The position numbers and the translations under genes are program-made. DNA of 64,000 bases from CAZCPB01 sp964540295. Its GTDB lineage: Bacteria > Planctomycetota > Phycisphaerae > Phycisphaerales > UBA1924. The stretch is taken from assembly GCA_964540295.1 (NCBI GenBank), contig CAZIMT010000002.1:1-64000 (forward strand). The letters are read 5' to 3'. This document shows positions 35,768 through 43,536 of the stretch, in pieces; the stretch's first letter is position 1; each line of letters starts with the position of its first letter. The notes under the pieces are model-generated. The model searched no databases and was not told the DNA's origin. It was given only the letters and a program-made list of their open reading frames with translations.

Positions 35768-36343
35768 ATGGGCTGCGGGTGTGCATCGGGTTTCGTTCCC
35801 AAGGTCGCGACGCTCGCCGCGCTGGGGCTTTTCATCGGCGCGGGGCATTCCTGGATGCACCCTATCTACCTTCGGCTCGCGAACCCCAAGGCCAGCCCGG
35901 CGAATCTGGTTTCCGATTCCGCCAGTTCAAGTTCAAGCTCAAGTCCGGCCAAGCCTCATGGGAGCGTGGCGCCGCAGGCCGACGCTCCCCTAGGGCTTCA
36001 TGTCTCGCTCGCTCAAGCCAAGCAGCTCTGGGACGAGGGTCTCCCCTTCATCGACGCGCGACTCGCCAAAGACTTCGCTCTTGGTCACATCGCCGGGGCC
36101 AAGGACATCAACCCCGTCAACTTCAACGAGCCCGAATCGCTCGATGCCATGAAGTACATGGACCTGTCCAAGCCCGTAGTCATCTACTGCGGCGGCGGCG
36201 ACTGCCACGATTCGGAGAACACCGCCATTCTGCTCCAGCAGTTCGGTTTCACCTCGTTCCACATCTTCACCGACGGCTTCCCCGCCTGGAAGGCCGCGGG
36301 GTACGAGGTGGAAGTCTCGTCGAGCAGCGAGGGCACGCGATGA
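35768..36343 (+). CDS. Membrane-anchored rhodanese-like protein
   Basis: 191 residues. The N-terminus has two Cys (MGCGCASG), a hydrophobic segment (ATLAALGLFIGAGHSW) and a Ser-rich linker of about nine Ser. The rhodanese domain follows: GLPFIDARLAKDFALGHIAGA, then the active-site loop VIYCGGGDCHDSENTA, with catalytic Cys in the expected place, and HIFTDGFPAWKAAGYEVE. It probably transfers sulfur or handles sulfane sulfur in the envelope. The last bases overlap the next start (ATGA), so translation is coupled to the MauE/DoxX-like gene. Confidence 0.92.
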   Translation: MGCGCASGFVPKVATLAALGLFIGAGHSWMHPIYLRLANPKASPANLVSDSASSSSSSSPAKPHGSVAPQADAPLGLHVSLAQAKQLWDEGLPFIDARLAKDFALGHIAGAKDINPVNFNEPESLDAMKYMDLSKPVVIYCGGGDCHDSENTAILLQQFGFTSFHIFTDGFPAWKAAGYEVEVSSSSEGTR

Positions 36344-36831
36344 CCACGCCAGCGACCCGCCCGGCTCATTCCCGCTCGAAGCTCGCGTTCGTGCTGCTCG
36401 CCCTCAGGCTGTTGCTCGCCGCGTTGTTCGCGTACGCGGCGGTGCTCAAGCTCGACAACCCTCAAGCCTTCGCAAACTCGGTCAAGGCCTTTGAGATCCT
36501 CCCCGACCACCTCGCCCAACTGGCGACCTTCGCCGTGCCGTGGACCGAGATTGTGATCGCCGCGTGCCTGATCCTGGGATTCTGGACCCGGGCCGCCGCG
36601 ACCCTGCTGGCGATCGTGCTCGCGGTGTTTATCTACGCGATCGTGTCGGTCCTGACTCGAGGCCTGATCGTCAGTTGCGGCTGCTTTGGCGACGCCGCCA
36701 AGGGAATCTGCGGCGACACGCTTGGCTGGTGCAACGTCGTTCAGAACTCGGTGCTGCTGGGGTTGACCCTCGTGGTCGCCATCGGCGGGTATGGGCGAAC
36801 CGGTCTGGATTGCATGGTCCGCAGGGCCTGA
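36340..36831 (+). CDS. MauE/DoxX-like membrane protein
   Basis: 163 residues. Four hydrophobic helices match the DoxX/MauE architecture: AFVLLALRLLLAALFAYAAVLKL, LATFAVPWTEIVIAACLILGFW, AATLLAIVLAVFIYAIVSVLT and VVQNSVLLGLTLVVAIGGY. A Cys-rich loop (VSCGCFGDAAKGICGDTLGWC) lies between helices 3 and 4. MauE-like proteins are linked to disulfide or redox maturation. The ATG overlaps the rhodanese stop by four bases, marking an operon with the DUF1573 and rhodanese genes. The function in this operon is inferred. Confidence 0.85.
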   Translation: MTTPATRPAHSRSKLAFVLLALRLLLAALFAYAAVLKLDNPQAFANSVKAFEILPDHLAQLATFAVPWTEIVIAACLILGFWTRAAATLLAIVLAVFIYAIVSVLTRGLIVSCGCFGDAAKGICGDTLGWCNVVQNSVLLGLTLVVAIGGYGRTGLDCMVRRA

Positions 36832-36895
36832 TGACCAAACGTCGCACGCAAGTCCGATCACGCCGGTGCGGTACAGTACCGGCTATGAGGCGGGA

Positions 36896-37987
36896 ATGGC
36901 GCTAATCCTCGCGGGCATCGACGAGGCGGGCTACGGCCCGCTGCTGGGCCCGATGTGTGTCGGGATGTCAGTCTTCCGAGTCGAGGATGCGCCCTCGGAC
37001 ACTCGGCAGGCAAACGCCCTCGATCCGCCTTGCCTGTGGGAGCGGCTCGCCCCACAGATCTCCAGGTCGCCCCGGGGTGCGGCGTCCAAGGGGCAGGCCC
37101 GGAAGCCCGCCAGCAAGTTCGCCACGCCGCCCGTGGCGATCGGTGATTCCAAAAAGCTCAAACTAGCCAACAGCGCCGTTCGGCTGCACCCGCTGACGCA
37201 CCTTGAGCGTGGGGTGCTGGCGATGCTGCGGAGTTGCAGCGTTGGTGCGCACGAGTGCGCCAGCATCCCCGCCGACGACGCGGCCCTGTTGGCGCGGCTG
37301 GGTACGGTGCTCAGCGGGCACGAGTGTTATGGTGGAGAACCGATCGCCCTTCCGCTGGAAGGAACGGCCGGGCAACTGAGCATCGCTGGCAATCTTGCTT
37401 CGTCAACGCTCGCGCGCGGCGGAGTCGGCGTCGTCGCCATGCGCTGCACGGCGATCGACGAGCGGCAGTTTAACACGATCGCTACGCGGGAGGGCTCCAA
37501 GGCGGCCGTGACGGCGCACGCCCTGGGCGGTTTCCTCGGGGAGCTCTGGCACGGGCACGTCGGCAAGGGCGATGATGTGCTTCTGGTGTGCGATCGATTG
37601 GGCGGGCGAGCGTCGTACGGCGAGCTGCTGGCCGGGCTGATGCGCCAGATCGAGCCGGGCGGGGTGGTGCGGGTCGTGAGTCAGAGCGAACGGCGAAGCG
37701 AATACGTCATCGAGGGTGCGCGCGGTTCCGCGCAGGTGACGTTCGAAGTGGAGAGCGAAGAGGCGAACCTGCCCGTGGCGCTGGCGTCGATGATCGCCAA
37801 GCTGGTCCGGGAGCTGGCGATGATGCGGTTTAACAGGTACTGGGCCGAGCGATTCGCGCGCGCGCGCGGCAGCACGGTGGAGTTGAAGCCGACCGCAGGG
37901 TATCGCAACGACGGCTGGCGCTGGCTCAAGGACGCCAGCGACGTCATAGGTAGCGACGACCGGCGTGCGCTCGTGAGAGAGTTCTGA
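36896..37987 (+). CDS. Divergent ribonuclease HII-like protein
   Basis: 363 residues. Motifs of RNase HII are present: AGIDEAGYGPLLGPMCVG (Asp9 and Glu10), IGDSKKLK, VCDRLGGRASY (third acid, near 233) and NLPVALASMIAKLVRELAMMRFN, equivalent to the ASI-AK-RD block. Large insertions (about residues 30-78 and 105-180) make it much longer than the usual 200 residues. It may cleave RNA/DNA hybrids, or another nucleic acid, with two metal ions. Ribonuclease activity should be tested because the insertions are unusual. Its stop lies two bases before ribD, so both are likely cotranscribed. Confidence 0.8.
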   Translation: MALILAGIDEAGYGPLLGPMCVGMSVFRVEDAPSDTRQANALDPPCLWERLAPQISRSPRGAASKGQARKPASKFATPPVAIGDSKKLKLANSAVRLHPLTHLERGVLAMLRSCSVGAHECASIPADDAALLARLGTVLSGHECYGGEPIALPLEGTAGQLSIAGNLASSTLARGGVGVVAMRCTAIDERQFNTIATREGSKAAVTAHALGGFLGELWHGHVGKGDDVLLVCDRLGGRASYGELLAGLMRQIEPGGVVRVVSQSERRSEYVIEGARGSAQVTFEVESEEANLPVALASMIAKLVRELAMMRFNRYWAERFARARGSTVELKPTAGYRNDGWRWLKDASDVIGSDDRRALVREF

Positions 37988-37989
37988 GC

Positions 37990-39141
37990 GTGGCCATCTC
38001 CGATTCATCCTCGTTCGAAACCAAGCGAATGCTCGATCTGGCTGCGCGCGCGGCGTGGCGTGCGGTTGGGGACGTCGAGCCGGGCGTGCTCGTCGGGGCC
38101 GTGATCGTGCGCGCGGGCGTGGTGATCGGGATCGGGCATCACAAGAAGTTCGGCGGCCTGCACGCCGAGCGAGGGGCGCTCGCCGACTGCGCACAGCGGA
38201 GAGAAGATCCTCGCGGCGCAACGATGTACGTCACGCTGGAACCGTGCGGTGCGGCCGGAAAGCAGCCCGCGTGCGTGAACGCGGTCATCGAGGCTGGCAT
38301 CGCCCGGGTGGTGTGCGCACGGCGCGATCCGCACCCGGTGAAGGGCGGCGGGGCCGAAAAACTTCGGGCCGCGGGCGTCGTCGTTGAGTTCACGGACGCG
38401 AGCCCCAAGGCGGTGGCGATCAGCGAGCCGTTCATCAAACGGCAGACTACGGCCCTGCCGTGGGTGGTGGCCAAGTGGGCCCAGACGCTGGACGGAAAGA
38501 TGGCCACGCGAACGGGCGAGTCCAAGTGGATCAGCGGGCCCGCGTCGCGGCGGAGCGTGCATCGGCTGCGGTCGCGCGTTGACGCGGTGATCACCGGGAT
38601 CGGGACCGTGCTGGCCGACGATCCCATGCTCACGGCACGCGGCGTCGCACGCATCCGGCGACGAGCGGCCCGCGTGGTTGTCGACACCGAGCTGCGCACA
38701 CCCGACGGCGCCGCAGTGGTGCGGACCGCGCACGAGGCCGTCACGATTGTGGTGTGCGCACAGGACGTGCTTGATTCTGACCTCGGCGCTCTACGGTCGC
38801 GGCAATTGCGAGAGGCCGGGGTGCGGGTGATCGGAGTTCGCCGGGCCGCCGGGCCGAGAGGCGGCGTTGATCTCGAGGAGATGTTGCGAGCCTTGAGAGC
38901 AGATTTCGCGGTGAGCACGGCGCTGCTCGAGAGCGGGCCTCGTCTGCTCGGGGCGATGATCGATCGCGGGCTGGTGGACGAAGCGATCGTCTATGTCGCG
39001 CCGGTGGTGTTGGGAGACAACGAGGCGATGGGGGCCGTGGGAGGAAGATCGGCCCCCAAGCTCGCGGACGGAGTACGTTGGGAACTTGCGCACCACTCAA
39101 GAACGGGCGAGGATCTGAGGCTCGTGTACCGAAAAGCCTAA
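37990..39141 (+). CDS. ribD: Bifunctional riboflavin biosynthesis protein RibD
   Basis: 383 residues starting at a GTG (37990). The N-terminal deaminase domain has the zinc motif LHAERGAL and TLEPCGAAGKQPACVNAV; the C-terminal reductase domain contains PWVVAKWAQTLDGKMAT, SKWISG, HRLRSRVDAVITGIGTVLADDPMLTAR and LLESGPRLLGAMID. It deaminates and then reduces the pyrimidine intermediate of riboflavin synthesis. The distance from the RNase HII-like gene is two bases, so translation may be coupled. Other rib genes are not in the window, and no FMN riboswitch was recognised upstream. Confidence 0.95.
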   Translation: MAISDSSSFETKRMLDLAARAAWRAVGDVEPGVLVGAVIVRAGVVIGIGHHKKFGGLHAERGALADCAQRREDPRGATMYVTLEPCGAAGKQPACVNAVIEAGIARVVCARRDPHPVKGGGAEKLRAAGVVVEFTDASPKAVAISEPFIKRQTTALPWVVAKWAQTLDGKMATRTGESKWISGPASRRSVHRLRSRVDAVITGIGTVLADDPMLTARGVARIRRRAARVVVDTELRTPDGAAVVRTAHEAVTIVVCAQDVLDSDLGALRSRQLREAGVRVIGVRRAAGPRGGVDLEEMLRALRADFAVSTALLESGPRLLGAMIDRGLVDEAIVYVAPVVLGDNEAMGAVGGRSAPKLADGVRWELAHHSRTGEDLRLVYRKA

Positions 39142-39289
39142 GCCCAGAGAGATCCGGAGAAAACGAGGAAAAAAGTGACGCAACGACTCGCGGCACCGCT
39201 CGCGCGAAGAACCCTCGAGGCCACGGGTGCGGCGAGGACGTTCCATCTCTCAAGAACTCGAAGCGATCAGGTCCTGATGAGTAGGCCGT

Positions 39290-41557
39290 TTACTTCTTGT
39301 CGGCGAGCTTCTCGCCCTGCTTCAAGATGAACGGGATGAGTTTATCGTTGGGCAGATTCAGCGCGCCCATGAGGGCCGCGGCGGCGGTCGCTTCGGTGTC
39401 CACGCCGCTGCTGGCCAGCTCGACCAGTTCGTTGACCTGACGCGAGGGGAGCAGGTTGCCGAAGCGTTTGGCGGAGTCGGCGACCTTGCCCAGCAGTGCA
39501 ACGCGCTCCCCGGCCTTGGAGGTCAGGGCGGATTCCATGAGCGCGGTCTGGGCCCGCTCCTGCGGGACGCGGCAGAGGATCTCGGCGATGCCTAGGCGTT
39601 CTTCGCCCTTGGCCTCGTTGATCGCGGCGATCAGCGGGAGCGTCGCGTCGCCGACGTTGAAGACGGGGCTTTGAGAGACCGCCAGGTCACGAAGCGCGGT
39701 CAGCGCACGCCCTTGGTAGTTCTTGGCCTCCTGCTCGGTGATCGGCCCGCCGCTGGCGTTGGTGACGACGAGTTCGATGGCCTTGGCGATCTGGGTTTCG
39801 CCAGTGGCCGAGGGGCGGACGGCGATGGAGTTGTTGCGCTCGTAGCGGCGCTGTAGGTCGGGATAGGCCTCGGGGCTGGTGAGGGCGAGCACGGGCGCGG
39901 CTGAGAGTTTGGCCGTGGCGCGGACGTCGTCGATCAAGGTCGGGATGACCTCGCCGCGCTGGCTGTTGAGAACCACCAGGTCAACCGCGGCGGTCTCCGA
40001 GAGCGGGGTGGCCATGTCGGCGACGGAGCGGCCAAACGGAAGCACCGTGAAGCCTTGCTTCTCGAGCATGCCGCGAAGGACGGTGTAGGTCTCGTTCTCG
40101 GCGGTGAGGACGATGGCGGTCTTGACGGCCGAGCCGCGGATGGCGCTGGCGAGAGTCGGGACCACGCGGTCGGACCCGCTGAACGCGGTGCGCGGCTGCG
40201 CGGCCGCCAGAGCCAAGGCCGCCTCGTACTGCACGCGGCGGTTGGGGTAGGTCAGCGCTTCAGGGAGCGGGCGACGGCCAGCGGCGCCGTCGGCGGCCGA
40301 CCAGAGGCTCGCGCCACCAGCAGATTTTTCCAGAGCGGAAATGGCTCGGCGGGCGAGGTTCGTATCGGTGGCATCTAGCGCCCTGGCCAGCACGGCCTGC
40401 TCGATCTGCGAGCCCGACGCGACGGCGTAGTACATCGCTTCGCGGCGGCTGGAGGAGTACGCGGGGTTGCTGTAACCACTCGGGGTCTGGATCTCGCGGC
40501 GGAAGTTGGACGCGATCCAGAGTGCAAGAGCCTGCGGGTTGTCGGAGCGGATCGTCAGTGAACGCTCCAGCAGACGCATGGCCATGGCCTCGTGATAGAC
40601 GGGCGTGCGGATCGCCTGCATCGTCAGCCCTACTCCGGGGTTGAAGTCCCAGAGAAGCTGGTTGTCTTCGGTGGCAAAGCTGGTAAGGTCGGCTCGCTCG
40701 CTGTAGAAGCCCTCGGCGAGCTGTGCGTACAGCCCGGCCACGTCGCCGGAGATGCCCTGGGCTTCGAGGTTCTCCATCGCTCGGAGGCAGGCGGTGCGGA
40801 CGTCGGCCGACTGGGTGTTAGCCTGCAGGTCGGCGATGAACGGGATCGCCGTCTTGTACTTGATAAGCCCGAGCACGTTGATCACCTGCTCCTGCTGCGA
40901 GGCGTCGAGCTTGGGGAGGGCGGTGGTCAGGGGCATGATGGAGACGCGTCCTTGGTCGACGAGCAGGCTGCGGACCTGCTCCTGACGAGCCGGGTTGTTG
41001 CGGTCGAGATAGGCCTCGAGCAACTGAGGCATCGCATATTCGGACGCGGCTACCAGCCGCTCGCGTGAGATGAGACGTTCGCGCAGGCCGCCGGTCAGCC
41101 CGGCGATGGACTTGGTGATCTGCTCGGGGCTGCGAGCTCGCTGGAGCTTGCCAGTGTTGAACGCCAGGCGCATTTGCGCGGCGATCTCTTCGAGTTCCTT
41201 CCCCTGCCGCATGGCCCGGGGGATGGTGGTCTCGAAGCGGTCAACTTCGCTTGACTGCTCGACCACGTCGACGAATTGGGTGGGGGTGAGCTTGAGGTCG
41301 AGCAACTGACGCCCGACGCCCGCGGCCACGTCGGCGCGATCGATGCGCACAAAGTGGATGAAGTCCTTGAGAAGCTCGACAGGCGTTTGAGGCTCGCCCT
41401 CGGCCTTGGCGGGCGGGGCCTTGGCGGGCGTCGCTTCAGGAGCGACGCTCTGCGCACGTGCGCTCGGGACAAACACCGATCCCGCGGCTAGCGCGAGGCA
41501 GGCGGCGCTGAGGTACGCGGATCGGGCGGTCAAACGACGAAGGGCAAATCCAGCCAC
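39290..41557 (-). CDS. Secreted HEAT-repeat protein with degenerate receiver-like domain
   Basis: 755 residues from the GTG at 41557, set by GAGGAG six bases upstream; the longer frame to 42067 is repeat-rich leader. A signal peptide (YLSAACLALAAGSVFVPSARA) and a Pro/Ala linker precede many HEAT-type helical repeats. Residues about 490-620 look like a receiver fold (TAIVLTAENETYTVLRGMLEKQGF, DLVVLNSQRG, PVLALTSPE, IAVRPS), but the acidic pocket, phosphoacceptor Asp (Asn here) and Lys (Arg) are lost. The C-terminus is more HEAT. It may be a scaffold protein; the receiver would not be phosphorylated. Confidence 0.8.
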   Translation of the reverse strand: MAGFALRRLTARSAYLSAACLALAAGSVFVPSARAQSVAPEATPAKAPPAKAEGEPQTPVELLKDFIHFVRIDRADVAAGVGRQLLDLKLTPTQFVDVVEQSSEVDRFETTIPRAMRQGKELEEIAAQMRLAFNTGKLQRARSPEQITKSIAGLTGGLRERLISRERLVAASEYAMPQLLEAYLDRNNPARQEQVRSLLVDQGRVSIMPLTTALPKLDASQQEQVINVLGLIKYKTAIPFIADLQANTQSADVRTACLRAMENLEAQGISGDVAGLYAQLAEGFYSERADLTSFATEDNQLLWDFNPGVGLTMQAIRTPVYHEAMAMRLLERSLTIRSDNPQALALWIASNFRREIQTPSGYSNPAYSSSRREAMYYAVASGSQIEQAVLARALDATDTNLARRAISALEKSAGGASLWSAADGAAGRRPLPEALTYPNRRVQYEAALALAAAQPRTAFSGSDRVVPTLASAIRGSAVKTAIVLTAENETYTVLRGMLEKQGFTVLPFGRSVADMATPLSETAAVDLVVLNSQRGEVIPTLIDDVRATAKLSAAPVLALTSPEAYPDLQRRYERNNSIAVRPSATGETQIAKAIELVVTNASGGPITEQEAKNYQGRALTALRDLAVSQSPVFNVGDATLPLIAAINEAKGEERLGIAEILCRVPQERAQTALMESALTSKAGERVALLGKVADSAKRFGNLLPSRQVNELVELASSGVDTEATAAAALMGALNLPNDKLIPFILKQGEKLADKK

Positions 41558-42062
41558 AGTCAACTCCTCACACTCATCCGCACCCACGTCCTCGCGAAGC
41601 CGAACACCGCGCCGAGCGCCGCGAGGAGGGTGAAACAATAGAACCCTCGGCCGACCCTTGCCGGCCTCATTCTGACCTGAACCGACCCAAACATTTCCAA
41701 CACAAACGAAAGCCTCGGTTCGAAACTCGGCCTCAAATTCAGTCGCAAACTCATTTGCAACCTCTGTCGCCCAACCGCTGGACCTTTTTTCACCGACCAT
41801 CAGGCCGCCCTTCCTGCGCCTGGCACGCCGCGTGCGGAGGTCGGACCGGGCCAGTCTATTCCATACGCTGGACATCGCGGCGGTGATCCGTCGGAATGCA
41901 CGACTTGCGGAACGAGAGATCCGCGGAGCCCGGAAGAGGAAGCCCGGAACCCCAGAACATTGAACGGCCGGTCGTGATGCCTGATCGAGACACCTGATCG
42001 GGACGCCTAGATGACCTCTTCCTCTGATTCGGGCGATGGGCAGTGTCACGCGGACGCGAGCA

Positions 42063-42117
42063 GACACTCTACAAAGAATGACCGACCGGTGTCAATTCGG
42101 GAGTCGAACTGGGGTCA
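42063..42117. repeat. 55-bp copy on the left of the assembly gap
   Basis: A 55-base sequence ending directly at the first N. It is identical to 42218-42272. It begins GACACTCTACAAAG and contains GGTGTC, so its first 31 bases have short inverted ends (GACAC/GTGTC). It is probably the overlap of two contigs. Confidence 0.95.
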
Positions 42118-42217
42118 NNNNNNNNNNNNNNNNNNNNNNNNNNNNNNNNNNNNNNNNNNNNNNNNNNNNNNNNNNNNNNNNNNNNNNNNNNNNNNNNNNN
42201 NNNNNNNNNNNNNNNNN
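42118..42217. other. Run of 100 N (assembly gap)
   Basis: Exactly 100 N, the conventional placeholder for an unknown distance. The same 55 bases lie on both sides, which suggests the assembler failed to resolve a repeat here. The real number of bases in the gap is unknown, and frames that run across it are meaningless. Confidence 0.99.
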
Positions 42218-42272
42218 GACACTCTACAAAGAATGACCGACCGGTGTCAATTCGGGAGTCGAACTGGGGTCA
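42218..42272. repeat. 55-bp copy on the right of the assembly gap
   Basis: It starts at the first base after the N run and is identical to 42063-42117. After it comes a short G-C rich stretch with GGCCT...AGGCC (hairpin-like). Confidence 0.95.
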
Positions 42273-42473
42273 GCGCAAGGCCTCCAAGAAGGCCGCCGGG
42301 GTCAGATCGGCGCGGGTTGTCGAGGTACCCGGGCGTCGTCCCAGAACTGGAAGTTCGCCCGGGAGTGCTGTCCAAGCGTCAAGACGGTCGTCACTTTCGC
42401 CGATCGGATCGTTGAATCCGCGGCCGAATGTTCGGCACGCCCACCCCAGTCCGTACTTCCAAGAGGTGTGCCT

Positions 42474-43052
42474 GTGTCACTTGACAAAGAAGTTCTTACT
42501 ACCGGCGAAGTGGCGAAAATCTGCAACGTCGCGCCGCGGACCGTCTCGAAATGGTTCGATTCAGGCACGCTCAAAGGCTACCGCATCCCCGGATCACGCG
42601 ATCGCCGCATCCCGACGGGCGAGCTGGTCAAGTTCATGCGAGCCCACAACATCCCGCTCGACGGGGTGCAGAGCGGCCGAACTCGCGTGCTGATCGTCGA
42701 CGACGAACGCGAGATCGTGGACGTGATGGAGCGGATCTTGACCGAACAGACCAATTACGAGGTGAAGACCGCGCTCTCAGGTTTTCAGGCCGGGATGGAG
42801 TGCGAGCGGTTCAAGCCGCATGTGATCCTGCTGGACATCCACATTGGCGAGGCCGACAGCAAGCAGTTGGCGGACATGGTGCGCAAGAACGAGCACCTGC
42901 AATTCACCAAGATCGTCGCCATGAGCGGCAAGCTGACCGACGGGCAGGCCCAAGGGCTCAAGGGCCTTGGCTACGACGGGTTCCTCAAGAAGCCCTTCCA
43001 GCTGCGTCAAGTGGTCGAGGCGATCGAGGCCGCGACGAATCTGGTGACGTGA
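42474..43052 (+). CDS. HTH (excisionase/MerR-like)-receiver response regulator
   Basis: 192 residues from the GTG at 42474, which has AAGAGG eight bases upstream; the GTG at 42468 is too close to that site. The N-terminus is a MerR/excisionase-type helix-turn-helix (LTTGEVAKICNVAPRTVSKWF, then DRRIPTGELVKFM). The C-terminus is a receiver domain with the full set of phosphorylation residues: VLIVDDE, LLDIHIGEAD, AMSGK and LKKPF. The DNA-binding part is before the receiver, the reverse of most response regulators. No histidine kinase is nearby. Just upstream lies the assembly gap, so its true upstream neighbour is unknown. Confidence 0.9.
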   Translation: MSLDKEVLTTGEVAKICNVAPRTVSKWFDSGTLKGYRIPGSRDRRIPTGELVKFMRAHNIPLDGVQSGRTRVLIVDDEREIVDVMERILTEQTNYEVKTALSGFQAGMECERFKPHVILLDIHIGEADSKQLADMVRKNEHLQFTKIVAMSGKLTDGQAQGLKGLGYDGFLKKPFQLRQVVEAIEAATNLVT

Positions 43053-43167
43053 GGAAATTTCCAAAGGATTGCAGGGCTCCATCGCCAGCTGAAGTGGCGG
43101 TTTGGCCCTTCTTCATTTTGCGATTCTGCATTTGGAAGTTCGGCCATTTCTGAAGAGCGTAATTTTC

Positions 43168-43485
43168 TTACTCTCTCGTCACGCGGAACATGCCCGGGCT
43201 GATCTGCACGGCCGTGACGCGGGTCGCGTGGTGAATGCTCACCGACGCTTGCACCGCTGTGCCCACGGCGGTGCTTGGCACGTCTATAAACTGCGGCGCG
43301 GCGGGTGCGGACGGGTTGGCCGCTTCTATGGCGGCGACACTTCGCAGTGCGGCAGCGTTGATCGGCTTGCCAGCCGGGGGAACGGGCAGAGGCGCCTTGA
43401 GCTTTGAGGATCGAGCCCCGCTGGCTTTCTTGGCGACGTTCTTGGCAGGCTTCCTGATTGTTTTTCGAGCGGATTTCTTGGCCAT
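43168..43485 (-). CDS. Small Lys/Ala-rich basic protein
   Basis: 105 residues starting at the ATG at 43485 with GAGGG upstream. The first 40 residues are rich in Lys, Ala, Arg and Pro (MAKKSARKTIRKPAKNVAKK), as in nucleic-acid-binding or histone-like tails. The rest is Ala-rich with a short beta-like segment (VQASVSIHHATRVTAVQISPGMFRV). No family is recognised. It is convergent with the HTH-receiver gene and lies about 50 bases downstream of the lipoprotein gene. The basic tail is suggestive only. Confidence 0.65.
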   Translation of the reverse strand: MAKKSARKTIRKPAKNVAKKASGARSSKLKAPLPVPPAGKPINAAALRSVAAIEAANPSAPAAPQFIDVPSTAVGTAVQASVSIHHATRVTAVQISPGMFRVTRE

Positions 43486-43536
43486 GGTGCCCTCATTTGA
43501 GACTGTTGAGTCTGGAAAAAGTTCACGCAGCGTGGC

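Larger units (their letters stand above)
41558..42473. other. Long non-coding region containing the assembly gap
   Basis: About 900 bases lie between the HEAT-repeat gene and the HTH-receiver gene. Near 41690-41770 the minus-strand leader of the HEAT gene has a loose 15-bp repeat, and at 41980-42005 there are two 13-bp units (CCTGATCGAGACA, CCTGATCGGGACG). No gene is convincing. The gap and the two 55-bp copies lie in the middle. Confidence 0.6.

Noticed and set aside
41558..42067. Extension of the HEAT-repeat gene beyond the GTG at 41557
   Set aside because: A GAGGAG Shine-Dalgarno site and a signal peptide begin at 41557, and the upstream part has repeat-derived, unlikely protein sequence.
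42250..42272. tRNA T-arm-like GGGAGTCGAACTGG
   Set aside because: The stem does not pair properly and no acceptor or anticodon arm can be drawn around it.
42011..42415. Frames running across the N gap
   Set aside because: They include 100 unknown bases and have no meaning as proteins.
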